Below, in pieces: positions 5,955 to 13,615 of a DNA stretch of 22,548 nt; the stretch's first letter is position 1, and each line of letters opens with the position of its first letter. The DNA is taken from contig WJLP01000055.1 in the NCBI GenBank assembly GCA_014728435.1, positions 1 through 22,548 of the forward strand, given 5' to 3'. Source of the stretch: Candidatus Uhrbacteria bacterium. GTDB taxonomy: Bacteria > Patescibacteriota > Patescibacteriia > 2-12-FULL-60-25. Under the pieces are notes generated by a model. That model saw only the letters and a program-made list of their open reading frames with translations, ran no database searches and was not told the origin of the DNA. The position numbers and the translations under genes are program-made.

Positions 5955-6632
5955 TTATTTAGAGTTTTTACGCCGCCATTCGGCGATTTTTTTATGGTCG
6001 CCTGATAATAAAATGTTCGGCACCTTCCAACCCAAAAATTCTTCGGGCCTTGTATAATGCGGATATTCCCTATTCTCACCGTCACTCCACGACTCCTCAT
6101 CCAATGTCTCTTCATTGCCCAAGACCCCGGGCACAAGCCTTGCGATCGCGTCAGTCATAACAAGCGCGGGCAGCTCCCCGCCCGTTAAAACATACCGGCC
6201 GATAGCTAGTTCCTCATCCGCGAGATGCTTGGCGACACGCTCATCAACCCCTTCATACCGCCCGCAAATAAAAACCAAGCGATCATATTCGCCAAGACGC
6301 TTCGCATCCTTCTGCGTAAACAACTTCCCCTTCGCACTCGTCAAAATAACCCTGACTTTGCTTCCTTTATCCTTCGTCCTTAATCCTGAATCAATATCAA
6401 GCTTTTTCAAAGCTTGATAAATCGGTTCCACCTGCATCACCATGCCCGGCCCGCCTCCAAAAGGCTTATCATCCACTCGGCCATGCTTATCATCTGTAAA
6501 CTTTCGCAAATCATGCGCCGCAACTTTAAGCAACCCGGCTTCTTGTGCGCGCCCTAAAATCGACTGCGATGTGTAACCATCTATCATCTCAGGAAAGATA
6601 GTCAAAACATCAACCTGTAATTTGTTCTTCAT
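5955..6632 (-). CDS. trmD: tRNA (guanine37-N1)-methyltransferase TrmD
   Basis: TrmD methylates G37 of tRNAs next to the anticodon using SAM, which prevents +1 frameshifting. The 225-aa product shows the family signatures: VLTIFPEM (9-16), KPFGGGPGMV (56-65), the SPOUT-knot residues CGRYEGVDERV (123-133), AIGRYVLTGGELPA (143-156) and HYTRPEEF (192-199). Length is near normal (~230-250). Residues about 80-90 (DSGLRTKDKG) are encoded by a GGATTAAGGACGAAGGATAA-type stretch (6363-6393). That resembles an intergenic repeat at 3121-3150 and so looks like an in-frame repeat insertion. No SD is seen. A GTACGATGTAC tract lies just upstream. It is the last gene of rpsP-khpA-trmD, with no rimM between. 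Confidence 0.95.
   Translation of the reverse strand: MKNKLQVDVLTIFPEMIDGYTSQSILGRAQEAGLLKVAAHDLRKFTDDKHGRVDDKPFGGGPGMVMQVEPIYQALKKLDIDSGLRTKDKGSKVRVILTSAKGKLFTQKDAKRLGEYDRLVFICGRYEGVDERVAKHLADEELAIGRYVLTGGELPALVMTDAIARLVPGVLGNEETLDEESWSDGENREYPHYTRPEEFLGWKVPNILLSGDHKKIAEWRRKNSK
6363..6393 (-). repeat. Intergenic-type GGATTAAGGACGAAGGAT repeat inside trmD
   Basis: The minus strand reads GATTCAGGATTAAGGACGAA and continues GGATAAAGGAAG, like GATTAAGGATGAAGGATGAA in the non-coding leader at 3121-3150. It is in frame in trmD. Confidence 0.5.
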
Positions 6633-6755
6633 ACTATTTGTACATCGTACATCTTACATCTTACAACGTCTAGGTTAAACTTACGGCTAAGTTGATAATG
6701 TTAATTAATCATAATTCCATTAATCAATGTCTAATATTGTTACATCTTGATCAAA

Positions 6756-6784
6756 ACAAAAAGAGACGCCTAAACGCCTCTTTT
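6756..6784 (-). terminator. Intrinsic terminator after khpA
   Basis: Minus strand: GAGGCG (6780-6775) pairs with CGTCTC (6768-6763), one G-U, flanked by AAAA/TTTTT, followed by a T run. It lies between khpA and trmD, so trmD either depends on readthrough or has its own start. Confidence 0.7.
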
Positions 6785-6832
6785 CTAATTCAATTACGAA
6801 GTACTCAATAATTGGTATTTTTTAATTGATGT

Positions 6833-7183
6833 TTAGATGCCCAAATCAGCAAGATCCTGGTCGGACACCGCAGCATCGCCGCCTTCTGCCGGCTCAGTGA
6901 TCTTTTGATCCTGATGAGCCTGGCGCGCACCTTCCGGTTCAAAAATCTTCAGGTTAACGCGGGCGTTTTCTTTAGCTCCGACAGTCTTGAGTAAAATACG
7001 CAACGCGCGAGCTGTTTGGCCCTGGCGCCCGATCACATAACCCATATCATCTTGATTGATGTACAGAGTGATGAGCACACCGCGCTCGTCAACGCTTCGT
7101 TCGGTACGAACGTCTTCCGGGTGATTTACAATGGACTTCACCAGGAATTCAATAAACTGCTGGTCCTTAAACTCTTCTGCCAT
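6833..7183 (-). CDS. khpA: KhpA-type KH-domain RNA-binding protein
   Basis: This 116-aa protein is a single KH domain of the KhpA/YlqC family, which binds RNA and partners KhpB in many bacteria. Visible features are FIEFLVKSIVNHPEDV (11-26), the strand GVLITLYINQDDMG (35-48) and the RNA-contact G-x-x-G loop as GRQG (52-55) in YVIGRQGQTARALRILL. A charged tail (~36 residues) extends beyond the usual ~76-aa length. I start at ATG 7183 because the conserved part begins there; the frame stays open upstream to 7261, but that extension is basic and non-conserved. It lies between rpsP and trmD, the classical neighbourhood. No clear SD. Confidence 0.88.
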   Translation of the reverse strand: MAEEFKDQQFIEFLVKSIVNHPEDVRTERSVDERGVLITLYINQDDMGYVIGRQGQTARALRILLKTVGAKENARVNLKIFEPEGARQAHQDQKITEPAEGGDAAVSDQDLADLGI

Positions 7184-7393
7184 ATCGGCTTTTATCCGCC
7201 GGCAACACCGTCTTCGCTTAATACAAATAACGATATGCCCGGGACGGATTAATTGTTTCAACCTGCCAAATAATCGAGTGCGCGCAGGTCTGATTAATTG
7301 TAATTTACCAAGCTTTAAGCGGCACTCTCACTTAAAACATGAAACAAGGATACCACAAAAACCTCTTAATGTCAATCTAAAGCGCAACACGGC

Positions 7394-7415
7394 AAAAAAA
7401 GAGCTAATGCTCTTT
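7394..7415 (-). terminator. Intrinsic terminator overlapping the rpsP stop
   Basis: Minus strand: AAAGAGC-ATTA-GCTCTTT followed by a T run. The rpsP stop codon (7416-7414) overlaps its 5' edge. It may attenuate transcription into khpA. Confidence 0.7.
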
Positions 7416-7941
7416 ATGCTTTTTTCTCATCTTCTGCGGCCTCCGCTGCCGGAGCATCGGCCGACTCTTCAGCCGAAGCCGGAGCCTCTGCCTCGGTCTG
7501 CTCCGCGCTCTCTGATGCATCCGCCGCGGAATTCTCGGGTGCCGTAGAATCAGCCTGCGCCTCCTCCGCGGGAGCCTCTGCCTCGGTTGGCGCGGCTTCA
7601 GCCGCTGCGGCTTCCGCCTTCTTTTCTTCGGCTTTCTTCTTTTTCTTGGCTAAAGCCTCTTGGCGTTTCTTTGATAATCTGATTGATTTGCGCTTTTCGC
7701 CCTTTACAACACCCTGCGCCACCAACAAATTCCAAACCGTCTCCGAGCACTGCGCGCCGCTGTCAATCCAATGCTTAATGCGATCTTCTTTTAAGTTAAC
7801 TGTCGCGGGGTTGGTTCGCGGGTTGTAATGGCCAAGAATTTCCAAAGCTTTACCCCAAGGGTCACGAGCTTTTTCACAAACCATCAGCCGATACTCGGGC
7901 TGCTTTTTCTTGCCAATTCTGGTTAATCTAATATGTAACAT
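7414..7941 (-). CDS. rpsP: Ribosomal protein bS16 with long Ala/Glu C-terminal tail
   Basis: bS16 is a small-subunit assembly protein. The first ~85 residues are canonical: MLHIRLTRIGKKKQPEYRLM, then DPWGKALEILGHYNPRTNP, then EDRIKHWIDSGAQCSETVWNLL. After a Lys-rich block (about 90-110) the protein continues with an acidic, Ala/Glu/Pro-rich low-complexity tail to residue 175, about twice the usual length. Such tails occur on CPR ribosomal proteins; the function is unknown. No SD precedes ATG 7941. It is the first gene of rpsP-khpA-trmD, driven by the promoter at 8233-8261 through a ~285-nt leader. Confidence 0.95.
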   Translation of the reverse strand: MLHIRLTRIGKKKQPEYRLMVCEKARDPWGKALEILGHYNPRTNPATVNLKEDRIKHWIDSGAQCSETVWNLLVAQGVVKGEKRKSIRLSKKRQEALAKKKKKAEEKKAEAAAAEAAPTEAEAPAEEAQADSTAPENSAADASESAEQTEAEAPASAEESADAPAAEAAEDEKKA

Positions 7942-8232
7942 AACTATTTTTTAGTCTATCGCTCCGCTCAATCTCCAAAAATCATTTTTGAAATTGTTTT
8001 GCGATATTAATTTCTATATTATCATTTATTACGCAATTAGAATTACAAACTGGCAACTCTCCGCTATCTAATTTAATTACTAACCTGTAAGCGGCGGTTA
8101 CTAATTTCTAATTACTAATTGCTCTTGACCGCCCTTGGCGGAAATTTCTAATTCAATCAACGTGTTACCAGGCACTTAATTGAACAATTTCGAGCATTTT
8201 TGAGGCAAAACGCCCCATGCGATGATGCGCAC
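7942..8232 (-). promoter_or_regulatory. Long rpsP leader with alternative hairpins and a 10-aa uORF
   Basis: The leader runs from about 8226 to 7942 on the minus strand. GGCGG (8133-8129) can pair either with CCGCC (8141-8137) just upstream or, as GGCGGT, with ACCGCC (8098-8093) downstream; the two are mutually exclusive. A frame of ten codons (MLEIVQLSAW, ATG 8197, TAA ending 8165) precedes them. The rest is AT-rich near-repeats (ATTAGTAATTAGAAATTAG type). An autoregulatory switch is possible; no known S16 leader motif is recognised. Confidence 0.4.
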
Positions 8233-8261
8233 ATAATAGGGCTAAATGGCTATCGTGTCAA
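8233..8261 (-). promoter_or_regulatory. Strong promoter for rpsP-khpA-trmD
   Basis: Minus strand: TTGACA (8261-8256), 17-nt spacer, TATTAT (8238-8233), start about 8226. The gap up to trxA (8262-8455) otherwise shows only AT-rich text and a 13-bp palindrome at 8322-8354. Confidence 0.8.
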
Positions 8262-8321
8262 TACCCATCAAATTCCAACAACCAGGCTCCGATAACCAAT
8301 CAGTATTCCGAAATAAAAAAC

Positions 8322-8354
8322 TGTAATCACCAATTGCTTATTTGGTAATTACAG
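8322..8354. repeat. Perfect-but-one 13-bp inverted repeat
   Basis: CTGTAATCACCAA and TTGGTAATTACAG form a 13-bp stem with one mismatch and a ~7-nt loop. There is no T run on either side. It lies downstream of trxA on the minus strand, so it may protect the 3' end of that mRNA. Confidence 0.5.
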
Positions 8355-8455
8355 CGTGGTACCCTATTGATTATTGGAATTCTTGAACCTCAACCCGTCA
8401 ACCGTTGGTTGAAGTTTAATAAAGCGTAGTGAGTTGGTGATTGATTATTCGCTAT

Positions 8456-8773
8456 CTAGACAGCTGCGTCAATCTTGGCCTTCAGATCCTCTTTAGACAT
8501 TCCGCCAACAAATTGTTCGGCAACGGCACCGTCTTTAAACAACAGCATCGTGGGAATCGACATAATACCATACTTGCCCGCGATAACCTGGTTTTCATCA
8601 ACATTCAATTTGCCGATCTTAACCTTGCCCTCATACTCCGCGGCCAATTCATCTACAACCGGAGCCATCATCTGGCACGGACCGCACCATGGAGCCCAAA
8701 AATCAACAAGCACCGGTTCACCGGCCTTTAAGGCCTCTTGCTCAAAATTATCATCAGTAAAAACAAAACTCAT
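8456..8773 (-). CDS. trxA: Thioredoxin
   Basis: This is a 105-aa cytosolic thiol-disulphide reductant of standard length. It has the active site W29-C30-G31-P32-C33 in FWAPWCGPCQMMAP, the conserved buried Asp region (VLVDFWA), NVDENQ and the cis-proline motif SIPTMLLF (P74), and the G-G strand FVGGMSKEDL near the end. No SD is present; ATG 8773 is preceded by an A-rich run. A possible promoter (TTGCAT, 17 nt, TATCCT) lies near 8887-8915 on the minus strand. It is transcribed alone between rpsP and infB. A thioredoxin reductase gene is not in the window. Confidence 0.95.
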   Translation of the reverse strand: MSFVFTDDNFEQEALKAGEPVLVDFWAPWCGPCQMMAPVVDELAAEYEGKVKIGKLNVDENQVIAGKYGIMSIPTMLLFKDGAVAEQFVGGMSKEDLKAKIDAAV

Positions 8774-9001
8774 AACTTTTTTTTAAATTAGCAGTTAGCA
8801 ATTATGAATTAGCAATCTCATCAGGTTTACACTTGAATAAATCGCTACTTGCCACTTTCTAATTCTAATTAATCCTAATGAACTTAAAGGATAATTACTT
8901 AGCCAAAATCATGCAACCCATTTACCTACAACTTATTAACACGTACTGCGCAACATAAATCAATCCTTGATACGTAACATAATTTACATGTCACATAAGT
9001 C

Positions 9002-11032
9002 TTAGCGCGGTATCTCAACTTTTTGCGTCTTTGATTCTTCGGTGTAAATATCCAGCCTATCGCCAACTTCCAACTTTTCCTTGCCATGATAAGATATGCC
9101 GCATTCCTGCCCGGCCATAACTTCTTTCACTTTTTCTTTGCCAACTTGCAATGACTCAATTTCACCCTGACCCATGGGCTGTTCTTCCTCACCTTCTTTG
9201 CGCCAAACAATCAGCTTAGCGCCCTCCTTGGCCATCCCGCTCTTAACCTTGCAGCCTACAACCATCCTATCCTTCTCCGTTCTAAACACGGCAACAACCT
9301 CCGCTTTACCAAGTTCTGTGCGTATCACCTCATCCGGCAACATGGCATTCAAGCGCGCGATAATATCATCAATCAATTCATAAATAATTTGATATTCCTT
9401 TAACTCCACGCCCTGATCACGCGCCATAACGGATGCCGCGGATGTGGCTACCGTATTAAAGCCGTACACCACCGAATTACCGGAAGCGGCCGCGACCTCT
9501 ATATCGCTTTCCGTTACATTGCCCAAACCTTTCTTAATTACCTCAACACTAACCTGATCATGCTGTATCTTCTCCAACATGCCCAAAATCGCCTCCAACG
9601 AACCCAATACATCCGCCTTAATAATGACATTCAAGCTCGCGTGTCCTTTCTTTTCTTTATCTTCCTCTTTAATACTCTTTACCGCCGTAAATTGGCTGGT
9701 CGCCTGGTAATTTGACCTGGCCTTTCTCTTCTCCAAAGATCTCCAATCTTCGGGCACTTCAAAAATATCACCAACCGAGGGTGCTGCTTTAAAACCCAAT
9801 ACTTTAACCGGCGTGCCCGGAGTCGCCTCATCAACCGCATCACCCTTAAAATCTCTCATCGCCCTAACGCGGCCAAGCAACTCACCGTTCACGCCCAAAT
9901 AATCATTGCGGCGCAATGTACCGACTTGTATCAAAGCCGTGGCAACCGGCCCCTCGCCTTTATCAACGTGCGCCTCAATAATCGTTCCACTCGCCAATCT
10001 GTCCGGATTTGATTTGATTTGATCCGCATTCATGTCAGACAACAACAAAATGACTTCCAGCAAATCATCAATCCCCTCCCCTTGCTTGGCCGAAATTTTT
10101 GCTACGGGAACATCGCCGCCCCAAGCTTCTGTGGTAACACCGACCTCGGCAAGTTCCGCCAGCACACGGTCCGGATCAGCTTCCGGTTTATCTATTTTAT
10201 TCAAAGCCACAACAAAAGGAATCTTAGCCGCGCGAATAATATCAATAACTTCGCGAGTTTGCGGTTGAACACCGTCATCAGCGGCCACAACCAAAATCGC
10301 TATATCCGCCACCTTAGCCCCGCGTGACCTCATAACCGTAAACGCCTCATGCCCCGGAGTATCAATAAAAGTAATCAACCGATTTTTACGCATCGCCTGA
10401 TAAGCACCGATATGCTGTGTAATCCCGCCAGCCTCACCCTCAACCACGTGCGTACGGCGAATCGCATCTAAAGTCTTGGTTTTACCATGATCCACGTGCC
10501 CCATCACAACAACCACGGGCGGCCGTTCGGCCATTTTTTCTTCAGCCGCTTTTTCAATCTTTTCTTGCAATTTATCTTGCGCCTCCTCTTCTTCTTTAGT
10601 CTGCTTGGCTTCTTCATCTTCCAGCTTGGCGTTAAAACCCAACTCATCCGCGATAATCGCCGCCGTCTCAAAATCCAGTCTCTCGTTCTGCGACGCCAAA
10701 ATGCCGGCTTTCATCAATTCTTGAATCACGCGCGTAACCGGCAAATTCAAGCGTCCCGCCAAATCACGAACCACCACCACAGCCGGCAAAATAATGTCTT
10801 TTTTATCCGCCGGGTCTTGATCATTGCCGCCCGACTCGGCCGAAAGTTCCAACAATTGCCCGCGAAGTCTTTCGCGCCTGGCCTGCTGGGTCCACTTTTT
10901 AAAAATCTGCTCGGCAATCCTATTATCAATCTTCACTGCTCTTTGGCCAATATCAAAACCGAGCTTGGGCAGCTTTTCCAATAATTCTTGCGGCGTGACC
11001 TTAAGTCGACGCGCCAAATCACTTACATTCAT
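9002..11032 (-). CDS. infB: Translation initiation factor IF-2
   Basis: IF-2 is the GTPase that brings fMet-tRNA to the 30S subunit and promotes subunit joining. The 676-aa protein has an N-terminal IF2_N-type helix-turn region (MNVSDLARRLKVTPQELLEK), a second IF2_N motif at about 84-134, a charged linker (135-170), then the G domain. That domain has G1 GHVDHGKT (178-185), switch region GGITQHIGAYQ, G3 DTPGHEAF (about 223-230) and G4 NKID. Domains II-IV follow, including LGSLEAI and ITESDI-like elements and a C-terminal domain ending VEIPR. It is short compared with E. coli (890 aa) but normal for compact genomes. No SD. The ATG is about 7 nt after a TAAGCT box with TTGACT 17 nt further up, consistent with a leaderless start. 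Confidence 0.96.
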   Translation of the reverse strand: MNVSDLARRLKVTPQELLEKLPKLGFDIGQRAVKIDNRIAEQIFKKWTQQARRERLRGQLLELSAESGGNDQDPADKKDIILPAVVVVRDLAGRLNLPVTRVIQELMKAGILASQNERLDFETAAIIADELGFNAKLEDEEAKQTKEEEEAQDKLQEKIEKAAEEKMAERPPVVVVMGHVDHGKTKTLDAIRRTHVVEGEAGGITQHIGAYQAMRKNRLITFIDTPGHEAFTVMRSRGAKVADIAILVVAADDGVQPQTREVIDIIRAAKIPFVVALNKIDKPEADPDRVLAELAEVGVTTEAWGGDVPVAKISAKQGEGIDDLLEVILLLSDMNADQIKSNPDRLASGTIIEAHVDKGEGPVATALIQVGTLRRNDYLGVNGELLGRVRAMRDFKGDAVDEATPGTPVKVLGFKAAPSVGDIFEVPEDWRSLEKRKARSNYQATSQFTAVKSIKEEDKEKKGHASLNVIIKADVLGSLEAILGMLEKIQHDQVSVEVIKKGLGNVTESDIEVAAASGNSVVYGFNTVATSAASVMARDQGVELKEYQIIYELIDDIIARLNAMLPDEVIRTELGKAEVVAVFRTEKDRMVVGCKVKSGMAKEGAKLIVWRKEGEEEQPMGQGEIESLQVGKEKVKEVMAGQECGISYHGKEKLEVGDRLDIYTEESKTQKVEIPR

Positions 11033-11068
11033 GTGCTTGAGCTTAGTATTTTTTGGCTAAAAAGTCAA

Positions 11069-11091
11069 GAAAAATACCACCTAAAAGGTGG
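11069..11091 (-). terminator. Intrinsic terminator after the zinc-ribbon-like gene
   Basis: Minus strand: CCACCT-TTT-AGGTGG followed by TATTTTTC. It separates the gene at 11120-11668 from infB, and the infB -35 candidate (TTGACT) starts right after the T run. Confidence 0.75.
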
Positions 11092-11119
11092 CTGTAAGTA
11101 TCCAATCAATATGACCGGA

Positions 11120-11668
11120 TTATGCTGTACTAAGCAATCTTGACTCTCCATCCCAGATATAGCCCCGTTTGTAACAAGTTGCCTCAATATCGACATTGCA
11201 ACAAACCATGGCCCAAACAATGGAATCATGCTTTACTTTTAAAGACTTGACCCTGCGCCTCTGCCCCAAACTCAAGGAACTGTAGCGCGTCAGCCAAACC
11301 CTTGCCCCATGCCTGATCCTCATACCGCAAAACGGGCAAGTGGGGTCCAATTCCGCGAACAGCTTGCTAAAAAAACAAATGGGACACAAGCTTCTTTCGC
11401 TATACCCCGCGACAAATTGCATACAATTCAAATCGAATACCACAACATCCGTAAAAACGCCCACCGACCCTAGCAAATTACGCTTAATAAGCGCTTTACG
11501 CAAAGTCTTCGGCGGGCGAACCACCATACATCGCGCGACCTTGTGCCCGCATGGATACTTGGTCAAATACCCTTTTTGAGTCACGTCCAAATACGAGAGC
11601 ACAGTCAAAGGTCCGCTGTACTTGGAAGGAGAATTCAATCCTTCTAAAGATGGGTAACTCAATTCCAT
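11120..11668 (-). CDS. Unknown protein with two C-x-x-C knuckles (zinc-ribbon-like)
   Basis: This is a 182-aa protein with 95-CPIC-98 and 111-CPFC-114, the spacing of a zinc ribbon or treble clef, plus a second Cys pair upstream (C40-G-H and C47) and C156-C157. The sequence between (VFTDVVVFDLNCMQF) looks like beta-strands. There is no signal peptide or membrane helix. ATG 11668 has GAGG about 6 nt upstream, and a promoter with perfect -35 and extended -10 lies at 11701-11729. It has its own terminator (11069-11091), so it is a single-gene unit inserted between infB and truB. Role unknown; a nucleic-acid-binding or metal-structured protein would fit. Confidence 0.7.
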   Translation of the reverse strand: MELSYPSLEGLNSPSKYSGPLTVLSYLDVTQKGYLTKYPCGHKVARCMVVRPPKTLRKALIKRNLLGSVGVFTDVVVFDLNCMQFVAGYSERSLCPICFFSKLFAELDPTCPFCGMRIRHGARVWLTRYSSLSLGQRRRVKSLKVKHDSIVWAMVCCNVDIEATCYKRGYIWDGESRLLSTA

Positions 11669-11700
11669 TACCGCCTCGCTTTCTCAAACGTCCTGCTCGC

Positions 11701-11729
11701 ATTTAGTCATAAACCAACGCATGTGTCAA
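11701..11729 (-). promoter_or_regulatory. Promoter of the zinc-ribbon-like gene
   Basis: Minus strand: TTGACA (11729-11724), 17 nt, CTAAAT (11706-11701) preceded by TGA, an extended -10. Confidence 0.6.
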
Positions 11730-11773
11730 TGCAAACTAATATAATCAAACTCAATAGCCATGTACTTTGTAAG

Positions 11774-11802
11774 TTGTCGAGCTGAGCTCGACGTTGTACG
11801 AT
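11774..11802 (+). promoter_or_regulatory. truB promoter, leaderless layout, palindromic spacer
   Basis: TTGTCG (11774-11779), 17-nt spacer, TACGAT (11797-11802), then six bases to the ATG at 11809. The spacer carries the perfect palindrome GTCGAGC-TGA-GCTCGAC (11776-11792), a possible operator. Confidence 0.6.
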
Positions 11803-11808
11803 AGATTC

Positions 11809-12465
11809 ATGATCCCCGAAGAAGGCATTCTGTTACTCATCGATAAACCGACAGACTTCACCTCTCACGATGTAGTAAACGTGATACGAAAAAAATTCAA
11901 CACCCGCCGAGTTGGCCACGGCGGTACTTTGGATCCATTCGCAACCGGCTTACTCATAGTTGGCGTTGGCCGCGCCACCAAAAAACTCCACGACATCGTC
12001 GGCCTGGATAAAACCTACGAAGCCACAGCGACATTGGGTGCAACCTCCGATACATACGATCTAACCGGGGAAATTCTACCTGCTCATATTCCAGATTCTC
12101 AGATTCCAGATTCTCAACAAATAGAAGAAGTCCTCAAAAAATACCGCGGCACGATCGAGCAAAAAGCTCCGGCTTACTCAGCCAAAAAAGTAAACGGCCA
12201 AAAACTCTACGCACTCGCTCGCGAGGGAGTCGACGTCGAACATTTGCGCCCAACCAAAAAAGTCGATATCACCGAACTTGTTATCACTAATTACAACTAC
12301 CCAACTTTAAAATTCCGCGTCACCTGCTCCTCCGGCACCTACATCCGCTCACTAGCCCACGACATCGGCCAAAAACTCGGCTGTGGCGCTTACCTTTCCG
12401 AACTCAAACGCACCCGCATCGGCTCCTACGAATTAAAAGACGCAAAAGAACTCAACGAACTCTAA
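11809..12465 (+). CDS. truB: tRNA pseudouridine(55) synthase TruB, short form
   Basis: TruB isomerises U55 in the T loop of most tRNAs. The catalytic Asp is D42 in GHGGTLDPFATGLL. Other signatures are GILLLIDKPTDFTSHDVV (6-23), the KTYEATATLG strand, QKAPAYSAKKVNGQKLYALAREG and CSSGTYIRSLAHDIG. Length is 218 aa, so the C-terminal PUA-like domain of E. coli TruB (314 aa) is missing. I start at ATG 11809 rather than the in-frame TTG 11794, because a -10 box sits six bases before the ATG. An in-frame 15-bp tandem duplication (12088-12117) encodes IPDSQ-IPDSQ in a surface loop. Confidence 0.93.
   Translation: MIPEEGILLLIDKPTDFTSHDVVNVIRKKFNTRRVGHGGTLDPFATGLLIVGVGRATKKLHDIVGLDKTYEATATLGATSDTYDLTGEILPAHIPDSQIPDSQQIEEVLKKYRGTIEQKAPAYSAKKVNGQKLYALAREGVDVEHLRPTKKVDITELVITNYNYPTLKFRVTCSSGTYIRSLAHDIGQKLGCGAYLSELKRTRIGSYELKDAKELNEL
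12088..12117 (+). repeat. 15-bp tandem duplication inside truB
   Basis: ATTCCAGATTCTCAG is followed at once by ATTCCAGATTCTCAA. It resembles the window's intergenic near-repeats and adds five codons in frame. Confidence 0.8.
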
Positions 12466-12482
12466 TATCAAATAACAAATAT

Positions 12483-12527
12483 CAAATGGCAAGAGTAACC
12501 AAGCACACTCTTGTTATTTGCCATTTG
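12483..12527 (+). other. Long hairpin after truB
   Basis: CAAATGG...CCATTTG and CAAGAGT...ACTCTTG form a two-part stem of more than 14 bp with an asymmetric bulge. No T run follows. It may act as a 3'-end structure for truB. Confidence 0.4.
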
Positions 12528-12547
12528 CAATTTGCGATTGAAAGGTC

Positions 12548-12576
12548 TTGACCCTTTCCTCTTTTCCTGCTATATC
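12548..12576 (+). promoter_or_regulatory. Promoter of the 12620 gene
   Basis: TTGACC (12548-12553), 17 nt, TATATC (12571-12576), start about 12583; leader ~37 nt with an SD. Confidence 0.65.
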
Positions 12577-12619
12577 AACTTTAAACACGCTCCTTCACAT
12601 CTCAACCGCGAGGTAAAAC

Positions 12620-13258
12620 ATGAAGCTTCTTATGCACGGTTACAATGATGTATACATCAACATGGAGTATATACATATTTGCTTAAGTAGGTTCATCAAC
12701 TTCTTCCGCAGAAACAAACCTGCCCGCAAACTCCCCCGCACTTGGGGTCGTGAATGGCTGCTCCTGTGTGATAAGGGTACGTACAAAAGCTTGCTCGCAA
12801 GCGATCTCAAATTGCTTCCTGTCTATGCGATCATGATCCTTGTCATCCTACCAATCAGCGTCGCTGCATTCCTTAACTTAGATAATCCTACTTCAAAAGT
12901 TTGCTCAGGGATAATTTCCGCATTCTGCGCTTTCTTCATCATTCTTCTCATCTGGTCGTTCAAGAATGTTCACCGCGATTTCCTCCGCCCCATCTACTTC
13001 TCCCGCTTAGCAAAAGAAAAAGGCAAAGATCGCGATAGCAAAATGGAAGCTGTCAAAAAACAATTCCCTGAAGCCAAGTACCGCATCGCCTCACTAACAC
13101 CACCTCAAAACGCTGTGCAGGTCCGTGCATTACTCGAAGCAGACCACCCACTCACGCGCGAGCAACTCGCTAAAGCCGTGGCTCTACTCGAAGCGGAAAA
13201 AGAAGCTGAAGACGCTCAAAAAAAAGCCCTGCTCGCTCAAGCTCAAGCCAAACCTTAA
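12620..13258 (+). CDS. Unknown membrane protein with C-terminal coiled coil
   Basis: This is a 212-aa protein. After a basic N-terminus it has two hydrophobic helices (about 66-88 PVYAIMILVILPISVAAFL and 95-114 IISAFCAFFIILLIWSF). A charged cytoplasmic region follows, ending in a long Ala/Glu/Lys helix (about 165-212: RALLEADHPLTREQLAKAVA then LLEAEKEAEDAQKK). The SD GAGG lies about 6 nt before ATG 12620. It has its own promoter and terminator, and the next gene has a near-copy of the terminator and the same two-helix plan. I do not recognise the family. Confidence 0.7.
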   Translation: MKLLMHGYNDVYINMEYIHICLSRFINFFRRNKPARKLPRTWGREWLLLCDKGTYKSLLASDLKLLPVYAIMILVILPISVAAFLNLDNPTSKVCSGIISAFCAFFIILLIWSFKNVHRDFLRPIYFSRLAKEKGKDRDSKMEAVKKQFPEAKYRIASLTPPQNAVQVRALLEADHPLTREQLAKAVALLEAEKEAEDAQKKALLAQAQAKP

Positions 13259-13259
13259 C

Positions 13260-13285
13260 CCTCCTAGTTTCAGGAGGTCTTTTTA
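13260..13285 (+). terminator. Intrinsic terminator after the 12620 gene
   Basis: CCTCC-TAGTTTCA-GGAGG-TCTTTTT. It is nearly the same as the terminator at 13592-13615, a paralogous unit ending. Confidence 0.85.
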
Positions 13286-13314
13286 TTGACAATCCTACAA
13301 AACATAAGCATTAT
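13286..13314 (+). promoter_or_regulatory. Promoter of the 13339 gene
   Basis: TTGACA (13286-13291), 17 nt, CATTAT (13309-13314), start about 13321. The -35 begins within the T run of the preceding terminator. Confidence 0.65.
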
Positions 13315-13338
13315 TAATACAAAACCTTGGAGAATGCC

Positions 13339-13599
13339 ATGGACCCTCACGTATACGACAGCCAAGCGGAAACGAACGCTATCAAGCAGATGGACAATTG
13401 GTCAAAAGCAAAATATTTCATTGCGCAAATAAGCACCTTAATTGGTTGCGCACTCTTTTCCTTCTACAAACCGCTAGGAACAGATAGTACCTATTTCGTA
13501 ATCGGAATCTTTTGTTCAACAATCCTTTCCGGTGTATTAACCTATCTTCTCATCACCGTTATCGAACGCATCTGGAAACGAACTCAAAAATCCTCCTAA
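13339..13599 (+). CDS. Small two-helix membrane protein
   Basis: This is an 86-aa protein from ATG 13339 (GGAG 6 nt upstream; an in-frame TTG at 13327 is less likely). After a polar N-terminus (MDPHVYDSQAETNAIKQMDN) come two hydrophobic helices: about 27-43 (YFIAQISTLIGCALFSF) and 52-76 (FVIGIFCSTILSGVLTYLLI). A basic end follows. It lies directly behind the 12620 gene, has the same two-helix design and a matching terminator overlapping its stop codon, so the two may be distant paralogues or a duplicated cassette. Function unknown. Confidence 0.7.
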   Translation: MDPHVYDSQAETNAIKQMDNWSKAKYFIAQISTLIGCALFSFYKPLGTDSTYFVIGIFCSTILSGVLTYLLITVIERIWKRTQKSS

Positions 13600-13615
13600 C
13601 TCTGGAGGTCTTTTT
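13592..13615 (+). terminator. Intrinsic terminator overlapping the 13339-gene stop
   Basis: CCTCC-TAACTCT-GGAGG-TCTTTTT. The TAA stop lies in the loop. Confidence 0.85.

Noticed and set aside
10487..10984. 165-codon plus-strand ORF within infB
   Set aside because: It is antisense to the conserved IF-2 N-terminal and G-domain coding sequence; low-complexity Phe/Asn-rich shadow.
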